Shown here: one piece after another, positions 56,512 to 64,000 of the stretch
Position numbering within the stretch: the stretch's first letter is position 1
How the letters are laid out: every line of letters starts with the position of its first letter
DNA from: Polynucleobacter sp. JS-Mosq-20-D10
Lineage (GTDB): Bacteria; Pseudomonadota; Gammaproteobacteria; Burkholderiales; Burkholderiaceae
NCBI RefSeq assembly: GCF_018687755.1
Contig: NZ_CP061305.1
Coordinates: 1 to 64,000, forward strand
Length of the DNA: 64,000 nucleotides
Direction: 5' to 3'
Notes under the pieces: model-generated
What the model saw: the letters and a program-made list of their open reading frames with translations, nothing else
What the model was told of the DNA's origin: nothing
Database searches by the model: none
Program-made: the position numbers and the translations under genes

Positions 56512-57168
56512 ATGAGCTTAGGCTTAATCGGTCGCAAGATCGGCATGACCCGTCTATTTACGGACGAGGGGGAAGCAATTCCTGTCACCGTAATTGACGT
56601 GAGCGACAACAGAATCGCTCAAATCAAGACCCAGGCAACTGATGGCTATGATGCTATCCAGTTAGCACATGGCACACGTAGAGCTACTCGCGTTACCAAA
56701 GCAATGGCTGGTCACTTCGCCAAAGCGGGTGTGATGGCTGGTAACGGTCTCAACGAATTTCATTTAGATGCAGCAAAAATCGCTGAAATGGCACCAGGAC
56801 AAGTAATTCCTGCTGACACTGCATTTGCTGCTGGCCAAAAAGTGGACGTACAAGGCGTAACGATTGGTAAAGGCTATGCCGGTACCATCAAGCGCCATCA
56901 CTTCGCTTCAGGTCGCGCGTCACACGGTAACTCACGTTCACATAACGTGCCAGGTTCTATCGGTATGGCGCAAGATCCAGGTCGTGTTTTCCCAGGTAAG
57001 CGCATGACTGGCCACCTTGGTGATGAAACACGCACTGTACAAAATTTAGTCATCGCACGCATTGATGCAGAACGCAATCTCATCATGGTTAAAGGCGCTA
57101 TTCCAGGTGCCCCAGGCGGTAAAGTGATTGTTACTCCAGCGGTGAAGACACCGTTGAAGAAGAAATAA
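56512..57168 (+). CDS. rplC: 50S ribosomal protein L3
   Basis: L3 is an early 50S assembly protein reaching close to the peptidyl-transferase centre. I use the second ATG (56512), 7 bp after GGAG (56501-56504), because the first ATG (56506) is too close to it. The 218-residue product starts MSLGLIGRKIGMTRLF and contains the loop with GHRGSHG-like residues, here SGRASHGNSRSHNVPGSIGM. The Gln of the methylated loop appears as MAQDPGRVFPGKRM. Confidence 0.97.
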   Translation: MSLGLIGRKIGMTRLFTDEGEAIPVTVIDVSDNRIAQIKTQATDGYDAIQLAHGTRRATRVTKAMAGHFAKAGVMAGNGLNEFHLDAAKIAEMAPGQVIPADTAFAAGQKVDVQGVTIGKGYAGTIKRHHFASGRASHGNSRSHNVPGSIGMAQDPGRVFPGKRMTGHLGDETRTVQNLVIARIDAERNLIMVKGAIPGAPGGKVIVTPAVKTPLKKK

Positions 57169-57179
57169 GGAGAGCGAAT

Positions 57180-57800
57180 ATGGAACTTAAGCTTCTCCAA
57201 GACAACGGAACTTTAGGTGCAGGCATTCAAGCCTCACCAGAAGTATTCGAACGCGAATATAACGAAGCATTGGTACACCAAGTTGTTGTGGCATACCAAG
57301 CAAATGCACGTAGCGGTAACCGAGCACAGAAAGACCGTGAGCAAGTTAAGCACACAACCAAAAAACCTTGGCGTCAAAAAGGTACTGGTCGTGCACGTGC
57401 TGGTATGAGCTCTTCCCCGCTGTGGCGTGGAGGTGGTCGTATATTCCCGAATTCACCTGAAGAAAATTTCAGCCAGAAAGTAAACAAGAAAATGTACCGC
57501 GCTGGTATGAGATCTATTTTGTCTCAGTTAGCACGCGAAGGTCGTTTGAATGTTGTTGACCAATTTAATCTTGATGCACCAAAGACTAAAGTTTTAGCTG
57601 ACAAAGTTAAAGCAATGGGATTGGATTCAGTCTTGATCATCGTTGATCAGGTTAGCGAGAATTTGTACTTGGCATCACGTAACCTGCATAAGGTTGCTGT
57701 ATGTGAGCCACAGCACGCTGATCCATTGGCTTTGGTTCAATACAAAAAAGTATTGGTAAGCAAAGCAGCGATCGCAAAAATTGAGGAGTTGCTGAAATGA
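57180..57800 (+). CDS. rplD: 50S ribosomal protein L4
   Basis: L4 binds 23S rRNA domain I and lines the exit tunnel; in E. coli it also represses the S10 operon. The 206-residue protein has the tunnel-loop region TTKKPWRQKGTGRARAGMSS and SPLWRGGGRIFPNSP. It begins 11 bp after rplC and overlaps rplW by 4 bp. Confidence 0.98.
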   Translation: MELKLLQDNGTLGAGIQASPEVFEREYNEALVHQVVVAYQANARSGNRAQKDREQVKHTTKKPWRQKGTGRARAGMSSSPLWRGGGRIFPNSPEENFSQKVNKKMYRAGMRSILSQLAREGRLNVVDQFNLDAPKTKVLADKVKAMGLDSVLIIVDQVSENLYLASRNLHKVAVCEPQHADPLALVQYKKVLVSKAAIAKIEELLK

Positions 57801-58111
57801 GCCAAGTCCGTAAAAACGATCACAGCTTGATGAAGGTTCTACTTGGACCGGTTATCTCTGAAAAAGCTACTATGGTTGCAGAGAAAAACGAACAAGTGGT
57901 ATTCCAAGTTACACGTGACGCCAACAAGAGCGATGTGAAACAAGCAGTTGAGTTGCTCTTTAAAGTGCAAGTTGACTCAGTTCAAATCGTGAATCAAAAA
58001 GGTAAGCCAAAGCGCTATGGCCGTTTTGAAGGTCGTCGTGACCACACTAAGAAGGCCTACGTTAGCTTGAAGCCAGGTCAAGAAATTAACTTTGAAGCGG
58101 AGGCGAATTAA
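57797..58111 (+). CDS. rplW: 50S ribosomal protein L23
   Basis: L23 lies at the tunnel exit and is the docking site for trigger factor and SRP. The 104-residue protein has LLGPVISEKATMVAEKNEQVVF and the basic loop NQKGKPKRYGRFEGRRDHTKKA (spread over residues 66-87). It overlaps rplD by ATGA, so translation is coupled. Confidence 0.97.
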   Translation: MSQVRKNDHSLMKVLLGPVISEKATMVAEKNEQVVFQVTRDANKSDVKQAVELLFKVQVDSVQIVNQKGKPKRYGRFEGRRDHTKKAYVSLKPGQEINFEAEAN

Positions 58112-58113
58112 TC

Positions 58114-58944
58114 ATGCCTTTGATGAAGACAAAACCGACCTCACCAGGTCGTCGCTCAATGGTCAAGGTGGTAAATCCTGACCTGCACAAAGGTAAACCT
58201 TTTGCAGCGTTGGTAGAGCCACAGTTCCAAAAAGCAGGTCGTAACAATAATGGTCACATTACTACCCGTCACAAGGGTGGTGGTCATAAGCATCACTATC
58301 GTGTAGTTGATTTCAAGCGCAATGACAAAGATGGTATTCCAGCAAAAGTAGAACGCTTGGAATACGATCCAAACCGCAGTGCAAACATTGCATTGATCGT
58401 GTTTGCTGATGGTGAGCGTCGCTATATTCTTGCTGCAAAAGGTATGACTGTTGGTCAGGCATTGATGAGTGGCTCAGAAGCCCCAATCAAGTCTGGTAAC
58501 AACTTGCCGATTCGCAACATTCCAGTTGGTAGCACGATTCACTGTGTAGAAATGTTGCCAGGTAAAGGTGCTCAAATCGCACGTTCCGCTGGCGGCTCTG
58601 CAGTGTTATTGGCTCGTGAAGGTGTATACGCTCAGGTGCGCTTGCGCTCAGGTGAAGTACGTCGTATTTTGATCGATTGCCGTGCCACTATTGGTGAAGT
58701 TGGTAATGAAGAGCACAGCTTGCGCGTTATCGGTAAAGCTGGTGCAAATCGCTGGCGTGGTATTCGCCCAACCGTTCGCGGTGTGGCAATGAACCCAGTA
58801 GATCACCCACACGGCGGTGGTGAAGGTAGAACTGGCGAAGGCCGTGTACCTGTCTCCCCATGGGGCACACCAACCAAAGGTTATCGTACACGTCGCAACA
58901 AGCGTACAACTTCGATGATCGTTCAACGTCGTCAAAAACGTTAA
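58114..58944 (+). CDS. rplB: 50S ribosomal protein L2
   Basis: L2 is required for subunit association and peptidyl-transferase function. The 276-residue protein has the OB-fold and the C-terminal motif with the essential histidine, AMNPVDHPHGGGEGRTGEG. It begins 2 bp after rplW. Length and motifs are canonical. Confidence 0.98.
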   Translation: MPLMKTKPTSPGRRSMVKVVNPDLHKGKPFAALVEPQFQKAGRNNNGHITTRHKGGGHKHHYRVVDFKRNDKDGIPAKVERLEYDPNRSANIALIVFADGERRYILAAKGMTVGQALMSGSEAPIKSGNNLPIRNIPVGSTIHCVEMLPGKGAQIARSAGGSAVLLAREGVYAQVRLRSGEVRRILIDCRATIGEVGNEEHSLRVIGKAGANRWRGIRPTVRGVAMNPVDHPHGGGEGRTGEGRVPVSPWGTPTKGYRTRRNKRTTSMIVQRRQKR

Positions 58945-58963
58945 GCGATAAGGATAAATAAAT

Positions 58964-59242
58964 ATGACACGTTCAGCTAAAAAAGGCCCATTTTGCGAAG
59001 CCAGCTTAGTAAATAAAGTTGAAGTCGCACAAGCCAACAAAGACAAAAAGCCGATCAAAACATGGTCACGCCGTTCAACAATCCTCCCAGACTTTATTGG
59101 TCTGACGATTGCTGTACATAACGGTCGTCAACACGTTCCGGTATATGTATCAGAAAACATGGTGGGTCATAAGTTAGGCGAATTTGCCTTGACCCGTACT
59201 TTCAAAGGTCACGCTGCTGACAAGAAAGTAACGAAGAAGTAA
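58964..59242 (+). CDS. rpsS: 30S ribosomal protein S19
   Basis: S19 is in the 30S head near the A-site tRNA. The 92-residue protein has TRSAKKGPFCEASLVNKV and the conserved KTWSRRSTILPDFIGLT and VYVSENMVGHKLGEFA. Position between rplB and rplV is universal. Confidence 0.98.
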   Translation: MTRSAKKGPFCEASLVNKVEVAQANKDKKPIKTWSRRSTILPDFIGLTIAVHNGRQHVPVYVSENMVGHKLGEFALTRTFKGHAADKKVTKK

Positions 59243-59252
59243 GGGGATGATG

Positions 59253-59582
59253 ATGGAAGTTAAAGCTATTCACAAAGGCGCCCGCATTTCTGCGCAAAAG
59301 ACACGTTTGGTCGCTGACCAAATCCGTGGTTTGCCGATTGCACGTGCATTGAACATTTTGAATTTCAGCCCCAAGAAAGCTGCCTTCATTGTGAAAAAAG
59401 TTGTTGAGTCTGCAATGGCCAACGCTGAACACAATAAGGGTGCTGATATTGATGAGCTCAAGGTTTCAACAATTATTGTTGATAAGGGTACTTCCTTGAA
59501 GCGCTTCACAGCACGCGCTAAGGGTCGTGGCAATCAAATCGAAAAACAAACATGTCACATTACCGTGACCTTGAGTAACTAA
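59253..59582 (+). CDS. rplV: 50S ribosomal protein L22
   Basis: L22 spans the 50S subunit; its hairpin forms part of the exit-tunnel constriction. Three ATG codons lie in a row (59247, 59250, 59253); I choose the third, 6 bp after AAGGGG (59241-59246), which gives the usual MEVKAIHKGARISAQK and 109 residues. The tunnel hairpin is FTARAKGRGNQIEKQTCHIT. Confidence 0.97.
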   Translation: MEVKAIHKGARISAQKTRLVADQIRGLPIARALNILNFSPKKAAFIVKKVVESAMANAEHNKGADIDELKVSTIIVDKGTSLKRFTARAKGRGNQIEKQTCHITVTLSN

Positions 59583-59590
59583 GGGAAGAT

Positions 59591-60412
59591 ATGGGACAAA
59601 AGATAAACCCAACCGGATTCCGACTCTCGGTAACGAAGAACTGGACATCAAAGTGGTATGCAAATAATACTGACTTTGCAAAGATGCTTAAAGAGGACGT
59701 CGATGTCCGCATCTATTTGAAAAAGAAATTAAAGAATGCATCTGTTAGCAAGGTAATCATCGAGCGTCCTGCGAAGAATGCACGTATTACTATCTATAGC
59801 TCACGTCCAGGTGTTGTGATCGGTAAAAAAGGCGAAGATATTGAAGTTCTCCGCCGCGAACTCCAGAAGCGTATGGGTGTTCCTGTCCATGTGAATATCG
59901 AAGAAATTCGTAAGCCTGAAGTGGATGCTCAACTGATTGCTGATTCTATTACTCAGCAGCTCGAGAAGCGCATCATGTTCCGTCGTGCAATGAAGCGTGC
60001 AATGCAAAATGCAATGCGCCTTGGTGCGCAAGGAATCAAGATTATGTCCTCTGGTCGTTTGAACGGTGCCGAAATTGCACGTCGCGAATGGTACCGTGAA
60101 GGCCGCGTTCCACTTCATACATTGAAGGCTGATATTGATTACGCTACATCAGAAGCGGAAACAACATACGGCATCATCGGTGTAAAAGTTTGGGTATACA
60201 AAGGCGATACATTAGGTCGTGGTGCGGATGCTCCTGCTGTAACAGCAGAGCCAGTAGCTGATGAGAAGAAGCCACGTCGCGCACCAGCCAAAACCAGCGC
60301 ACGCAAACCAGCAGCTGACAGCAAGCCATTGGTTGCTGCTAAGCCAACAGTTAAGCGTGTACCGAAAGCCGTTGAAGCCGCAAGTGCTGAAGCGCAGAAG
60401 TCAGGAGAGTAA
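59591..60412 (+). CDS. rpsC: 30S ribosomal protein S3
   Basis: S3 forms part of the mRNA entry channel and helicase activity of the 30S. The first 210 residues match bacterial S3 (MGQKINPTGFRLSVTKNW, a KH domain with GVVIGKKGEDIE). A lysine/alanine/proline-rich tail of about 60 residues brings it to 273, longer than E. coli S3 (233). Such tails occur in betaproteobacteria. rplP starts 2 bp later. Confidence 0.97.
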   Translation: MGQKINPTGFRLSVTKNWTSKWYANNTDFAKMLKEDVDVRIYLKKKLKNASVSKVIIERPAKNARITIYSSRPGVVIGKKGEDIEVLRRELQKRMGVPVHVNIEEIRKPEVDAQLIADSITQQLEKRIMFRRAMKRAMQNAMRLGAQGIKIMSSGRLNGAEIARREWYREGRVPLHTLKADIDYATSEAETTYGIIGVKVWVYKGDTLGRGADAPAVTAEPVADEKKPRRAPAKTSARKPAADSKPLVAAKPTVKRVPKAVEAASAEAQKSGE

Positions 60413-60414
60413 GC

Positions 60415-60828
60415 ATGCTACAACCAAAGCGTCGTAAGTATCGCAAGGAACAAAAGGGACGTAACACCGGCGTGGCAACACGCGGTAGTTCAGTAGCCTT
60501 TGGTGACTTTGGATTGAAAGCTATTGGCCGCGGTCGTTTGACTGCACGTCAGATTGAATCTGCACGTCGCGCAATGACCCGTCACATTAAGCGTGGCGGT
60601 CGAATCTGGATTCGTATTTTCCCAGACAAGCCAATTTCACAAAAGCCAGCTGAAGTACGTATGGGTAACGGTAAAGGTAATCCAGAGTACTACGTAGCAG
60701 AAATTCAACCAGGCAAGATTTTGTACGAGATGGATGGAGTGGATGAAACATTGGCGCGCGAAGCTTTCAAGCTTGCTGCTGCTAAGTTGCCATTACAAAC
60801 CACTTTCGTGATTCGCCACTTAGGTTGA
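60415..60828 (+). CDS. rplP: 50S ribosomal protein L16
   Basis: L16 organises the A-site region of the peptidyl-transferase centre. The 137-residue protein starts MLQPKRRKYRKEQKGRNTG and has GRIWIRIFPDKPISQKPAE with the conserved arginine that is hydroxylated in E. coli, and MGNGKGNPEYYVAEIQPGK. Canonical length. Confidence 0.98.
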   Translation: MLQPKRRKYRKEQKGRNTGVATRGSSVAFGDFGLKAIGRGRLTARQIESARRAMTRHIKRGGRIWIRIFPDKPISQKPAEVRMGNGKGNPEYYVAEIQPGKILYEMDGVDETLAREAFKLAAAKLPLQTTFVIRHLG

Positions 60829-60842
60829 TCGGGATAGAAATT

Positions 60843-61037
60843 ATGAAAAAGACAGAATTAGCATCCAAAGACCTGGTTGCCTTGAACGCAGAATTAACAG
60901 AGCTCTTGAAGACAAGCTTCAAACTCCGTATGCAAAAAGGTACTCAGCAACTCACAAATACCAGCCAATTGGGTAAGACTAAACGTGAAATTGCTCGCGT
61001 TAAGACTTTTATTACCCAAAAAACTGCACAGAAATAA
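60843..61037 (+). CDS. rpmC: 50S ribosomal protein L29
   Basis: L29 sits by L23 at the tunnel exit. I use the ATG at 60843 (MKKTELASKDL), which gives the usual 64 residues; an upstream non-ATG start would overlap rplP. The helical pattern LTELLKTSFKLRMQ and REIARVKTFI is typical. Confidence 0.95.
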   Translation: MKKTELASKDLVALNAELTELLKTSFKLRMQKGTQQLTNTSQLGKTKREIARVKTFITQKTAQK

Positions 61038-61049
61038 GGAAAAAGGGAT

Positions 61050-61319
61050 ATGACAGAATTATCTAAACCCTTGCGCCGCACCCTAGTGGGCCGTGTCGTT
61101 AGCGATAAAATGCAAAAAACTGTGACTGTGCTAGTTGAGCGCCAAGTAAAACATGCGCTTTATGGCAAATATGTTGGACAGTCCAAAAAATACCATGCGC
61201 ATGACGAAGCTGGTCAATACAAGATGGGTGATACCGTTGAAATTGCTGAATCTAAGCCAATTTCACGTACAAAATCTTGGGTTGTAACCCGCTTGGTTCA
61301 GGAATCAAAAGGTATTTAA
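61050..61319 (+). CDS. rpsQ: 30S ribosomal protein S17
   Basis: S17 is an early 16S rRNA binder with an OB fold. The 89-residue protein has RTLVGRVVSDKMQKTVTVLV and YHAHDEAGQYKMGDTVEIAE followed by ISRTKSW. Strong AAGGAAAAAGG ribosome binding region. It is last gene of the S10 operon; a terminator-like hairpin follows. Confidence 0.98.
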   Translation: MTELSKPLRRTLVGRVVSDKMQKTVTVLVERQVKHALYGKYVGQSKKYHAHDEAGQYKMGDTVEIAESKPISRTKSWVVTRLVQESKGI

Positions 61320-61328
61320 AGAAATATT

Positions 61329-61366
61329 AGGGATTTTGGCGAAATTTATTGCCAAATCCCTGTTTT
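61329..61366 (+). terminator. Terminator-like hairpin after rpsQ
   Basis: AGGGATTTTGGC (61329-61340) pairs with GCCAAATCCCT (61351-61361) with one bulged T, followed by GTTTT. The 3' arm carries the -35 box of the spc promoter. Confidence 0.75.
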
Positions 61367-61378
61367 ACGTAGTATGAT
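61349..61378 (+). promoter_or_regulatory. Promoter of the spc operon (rplN)
   Basis: TTGCCA (61349-61354), 18-bp spacer and TATGAT (61373-61378). The leader before rplN is then about 120 nt. Confidence 0.7.
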
Positions 61379-61505
61379 AGTCGGCTTCTCTGGTTTTATT
61401 GAGGGAAGCAGTGTTTTTTCATTAATTCCGGGTTTTAGCTCTCGTTAAAGCCCATAGACGGAACCAAGACTGTTTGCCTTTGGCTAACAAGTTGGGGATT
61501 AAAAA

Positions 61506-61874
61506 ATGATTCAGACCGAAAGTAGATTACAGGTCGCCGATAACACAGGCGCCAGTGAAGTTTTGTGCATCAAGGTATTGGGCGGCTCTAAGCGTCGTTA
61601 CGCCAGTATCGGTGATGTCATTAAAGTGACTGTAAAGTCCGCTGCTCCACGTGGCCGTGTAAAAAAAGGTGATATTTATAACGCCGTAGTAGTGAGAACT
61701 GCTAAGGGTGTTCGCCGTCCAGATGGCTCATTGATTAAGTTCGATGGCAACGCTGCGGTATTGCTCAACGCTAAGCTTGAGCCAATTGGCACACGTATCT
61801 TTGGACCAGTAACGCGCGAGTTGCGTACTGAGAAGTTCATGAAGATCGTATCTCTCGCCCCCGAAGTTATTTAA
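61506..61874 (+). CDS. rplN: 50S ribosomal protein L14
   Basis: L14 contributes to an intersubunit bridge and is the silencing-factor RsfS binding site. The 122-residue protein has MIQTESRLQVADNTGASEVL and the conserved FDGNAAVLLNAKLEPIGTRI. It is the first gene of the spc operon, as in E. coli. Confidence 0.98.
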   Translation: MIQTESRLQVADNTGASEVLCIKVLGGSKRRYASIGDVIKVTVKSAAPRGRVKKGDIYNAVVVRTAKGVRRPDGSLIKFDGNAAVLLNAKLEPIGTRIFGPVTRELRTEKFMKIVSLAPEVI

Positions 61875-61883
61875 GAGGCTGAT

Positions 61884-62192
61884 ATGAAAAAAATTCGTAA
61901 AGGTGATTCAGTAGTTCTGTTGACTGGCCGCGATAAAGGCAAGCAAGGAACTGTTACGGCCGTTCTCGAGAACAAATTAGTGATCGAAGGCGTCAATATT
62001 TATAAAAAGAGCGTTAAGCCAAATCCAGCAGCCGGTGTTACTGGCGGCATGATTGACAAGACGATGCCTGTTCACATTTCTAATGTGGCTGTGGTTGACG
62101 GTAACGGCAAACCATCACGTGTTGGTATCAAACTCGTGGACGGTAAAAAGCAACGTTTCCTCAAAACCACTGGCGCAACTTTAAGCGCATAA
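61884..62192 (+). CDS. rplX: 50S ribosomal protein L24
   Basis: L24 initiates 50S assembly. The 102-residue protein starts with a KOW motif MKKIRKGDSVVLLTGRDKGK followed by GTVTAVLENKLVIEGVNIYK. It begins 9 bp after rplN. Confidence 0.98.
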   Translation: MKKIRKGDSVVLLTGRDKGKQGTVTAVLENKLVIEGVNIYKKSVKPNPAAGVTGGMIDKTMPVHISNVAVVDGNGKPSRVGIKLVDGKKQRFLKTTGATLSA

Positions 62193-62208
62193 GGGGCACG
62201 GAGAAATT

Positions 62209-62751
62209 ATGAGCACACGTTTTCAAGAACACTATCAAGCTAAAGTAGTTGCTGATTTAATTGCCAAATTTGGTTACAAGTCAGTGATGGAAGTTCCACG
62301 TATTACTAAGGTAACCCTGAACATGGGCCTGGGTGATGCAGTGAACGACAAGAAAATTATCGAAAATGCAGTTGGTGATTTGACTAAAGTAGCAGGTCAA
62401 AAACCAGTTGTGACAAAAGCGAAAAAAGCGATTGCTGGATTCAAAATTCGTCAAGGCTACCCAATTGGTGCCATGGTTACATTGCGCGGTCAGCGCATGT
62501 ATGAATTTTTGGATCGCTTCGTAACTGTTGCTTTGCCACGCGTACGTGACTTCCGCGGTATTTCCGGTAAGGCATTTGACGGCCGTGGTAACTACAACAT
62601 CGGCGTTAAAGAGCAAATCATTTTCCCAGAAATCGAATACGACAAGATTGATGCCCTCCGTGGTCTCAATATCAGTATTACGACGACCGCTAAGACTGAC
62701 GAAGAAGCAAAAGCTTTGTTAGCAGCGTTCAAATTCCCTTTCCGCAATTAA
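62209..62751 (+). CDS. rplE: 50S ribosomal protein L5
   Basis: L5 binds 5S rRNA and contacts P-site tRNA. The 180-residue protein has EVPRITKVTLNMGLGDAVND and the 5S-binding region RGISGKAFDGRGNYNIGVKE. It is followed by rpsN after 9 bp. Confidence 0.98.
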   Translation: MSTRFQEHYQAKVVADLIAKFGYKSVMEVPRITKVTLNMGLGDAVNDKKIIENAVGDLTKVAGQKPVVTKAKKAIAGFKIRQGYPIGAMVTLRGQRMYEFLDRFVTVALPRVRDFRGISGKAFDGRGNYNIGVKEQIIFPEIEYDKIDALRGLNISITTTAKTDEEAKALLAAFKFPFRN

Positions 62752-62760
62752 GAGGCTAAC

Positions 62761-63066
62761 GTGGCAAAACTATCCCTAATTGAGCGCGAGAATAAGCGCG
62801 CTAAAACTGTAGAGAAGTACGCTGTAAAGCGTGCAGAACTCAAAGCAATCATCGCCGATCAATCGCGTAGCGATGAAGAGCGCTATGAGGCTCGCTTGAA
62901 ACTACAGGCACTTCCACGTAACGCAAGCCCGATTCGTCAAAGAAATCGTTGTTCATTAACCGGTCGTCCGCGCGGTGTATTCAGCAAGTTTGGTTTAGCG
63001 CGTAGCAAAATTCGCGAAATCGCCTTCCGTGGCGAAATCCCCGGTTTAACCAAGGCCAGCTGGTAA
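62761..63066 (+). CDS. rpsN: 30S ribosomal protein S14 (zinc-independent type)
   Basis: S14 is in the 30S head. The 101-residue form has one cysteine in RNRCSLTGRPRGVFSKFGL and lacks the CXXC pairs of the zinc-binding paralogue, so it is the C-minus type. It starts with GTG at 62761; ribosome binding AGAGG. Confidence 0.97.
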   Translation: MAKLSLIERENKRAKTVEKYAVKRAELKAIIADQSRSDEERYEARLKLQALPRNASPIRQRNRCSLTGRPRGVFSKFGLARSKIREIAFRGEIPGLTKASW

Positions 63067-63090
63067 GCGGCGAAAGAATTAGGAGAACTC

Positions 63091-63486
63091 ATGAGTATCA
63101 GCGATCCAATCGCCGACATGTTGACAAGGATCCGCAATGCGCAAGCAGTGCAGAAACCCGTAGTCTTGATGCCGTCGTCAAAAGTTAAAGTAGCTATTGC
63201 AAAAGTCTTGCAGGATGAAGGTTATATCGATAGTTTTGAAATCAAAGGTGAAGCAGCTAAGCCAGTGCTACACATTGAACTCAAATACTACGCAGGCCGT
63301 CCTGTTATTGAGCGTATTGACCGTGTTTCTACACCAAGTCTACGTATCTACAAAGGCCGCCACGACATTCCTGAAGTGATGAATGGCTTAGGTATTGCAA
63401 TTATTTCAACCCCACAAGGCGTAATGACAGACCGCAAAGCACGTGCAAACGGCGTTGGTGGCGAAGTTATTTGCTACGTCGCGTAA
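63091..63486 (+). CDS. rpsH: 30S ribosomal protein S8
   Basis: S8 binds helix 21 of 16S rRNA; in E. coli it represses the spc operon at the rplX-rplE region. The 131-residue protein starts MSISDPIADMLTRIRNAQ and has GLGIAIISTPQGVMTDRKAR. Ribosome binding site TAGGAG. Confidence 0.98.
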   Translation: MSISDPIADMLTRIRNAQAVQKPVVLMPSSKVKVAIAKVLQDEGYIDSFEIKGEAAKPVLHIELKYYAGRPVIERIDRVSTPSLRIYKGRHDIPEVMNGLGIAIISTPQGVMTDRKARANGVGGEVICYVA

Positions 63487-63496
63487 GGAGAGAAAT

Positions 63497-64000
63497 ATGT
63501 CCCGCGTTGGTAAATCACCTATTCCAGTCCCTAAGGGCGCTGAAATCAGCATCAACGGTGCAAATATTACTGTTAAGGGTCCGTTGGGCACTTTGACACA
63601 TAACTTGCATCCTTCTGTTGGTTTGAAACAAGAAGACGGCGTATTGACAGTTGTTTTAAATAACAACACACCAGAAGCTGGTGCGCAGTCAGGTACAGCC
63701 CGCGCTTTGGTAAACAACATGGTTGTTGGCGTAACTGCTGGCTTCGAGCGCAAGCTCAGCTTAGTAGGCGTTGGTTACCGTGCTGCTGCCCAGGGCGATT
63801 CATTGAAATTGCAGTTAGGTTTCTCACACGACATTATTTATAACCTGCCAAAGGGTGTAAAAGCTGAGACTCCAACTCAAACTGAAATCATTATCAAAGG
63901 TTCCAACAAGCAGCAAGTTGGCCAGGTTGCCGCTGAAGTTCGCGCATACCGTTCACCAGAGCCATACAAAGGCAAGGGTGTTCGTTACGTGGATGAGGTT
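63497..64000 (+). CDS. rplF: 50S ribosomal protein L6 (3' end cut by window)
   Basis: The frame opens with MSRVGKSPIPVPKGAEI and continues open through 168 codons to the window edge, with the conserved GVGYRAAAQGDSLKLQLGFS and YRSPEPYKGKGVRY motifs. L6 is normally about 177 residues, so roughly nine codons and the stop lie outside. Ribosome binding site AAGGAGAG. Confidence 0.97.
   Translation, partial: MSRVGKSPIPVPKGAEISINGANITVKGPLGTLTHNLHPSVGLKQEDGVLTVVLNNNTPEAGAQSGTARALVNNMVVGVTAGFERKLSLVGVGYRAAAQGDSLKLQLGFSHDIIYNLPKGVKAETPTQTEIIIKGSNKQQVGQVAAEVRAYRSPEPYKGKGVRYVDEV

Overview
The window reads as the replication-origin end of a betaproteobacterial chromosome, most likely Polynucleobacter or a close low-GC member of the Burkholderiaceae. 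Reasons: base 1 is the dnaA start codon; dnaA-dnaN-gyrB is followed by mnmG-rsmG-parA-parB-atpIBEFHAGDC; rRNA and ribosomal-protein gene order is betaproteobacterial; S3 and L10 carry long C-terminal tails; a DUF3717-type gene, a family I know mainly from Burkholderiales, is present; and base composition is moderate. The genus is inferred from recall of protein sequences, not from a search.

Layout. 1-5316: dnaA, a 265-bp oriC-like gap with DnaA boxes and a DnaA-trio element, dnaN, gyrB. 5322-6055: a SET-domain methyltransferase gene directly behind gyrB, then a DUF3717-like gene. 6157-10733: a five-gene branched-chain amino acid (Liv-type) ABC transporter ending in an intrinsic terminator. 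10903-15247: mnmG, rsmG, parA, parB with two parS sites, one inside mnmG. 15272-22443: F1Fo ATP synthase operon. 22459-31833: hemE, priA (preceded by DnaA boxes), gcvH, a small zinc-ribbon ORF, a fatty acid desaturase, tRNA-Arg, a cytochrome c5-like membrane anchor without heme domain, rsmI, a diaA/gmhA-type SIS gene, a dolP-like BON lipoprotein, a small cytochrome c and an acetyltransferase. 32086-37503: a complete rrn operon (16S, tRNA-Ile, tRNA-Ala, 23S, 5S) with promoter, boxA sites, RNase III-type processing stems and terminator. 37535-51366: tRNA-Tyr/Gly/Thr, tuf, tRNA-Trp, secE, nusG, rplKAJL, rpoBC. 51377-64000: the str operon (rpsL, rpsG, fusA, second identical tuf), rpsJ, S10 operon, and the start of the spc operon, cut inside rplF.

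The genes mostly cover replication initiation and segregation, energy conservation, and transcription/translation, all close to the origin where gene dosage is highest. No CRISPR array, prophage, intact insertion sequence or defence island is visible. The most interesting material is regulatory: mutually exclusive hairpins between rplL and rpoB, a terminator hairpin touching the rplJ ribosome binding site, promoters embedded in terminator hairpins, spacer dyads in stable-RNA promoters, and a DnaA-trio unwinding element. Among proteins, the gyrB-linked SET methyltransferase and the heme-less cytochrome c5 anchor stand out.
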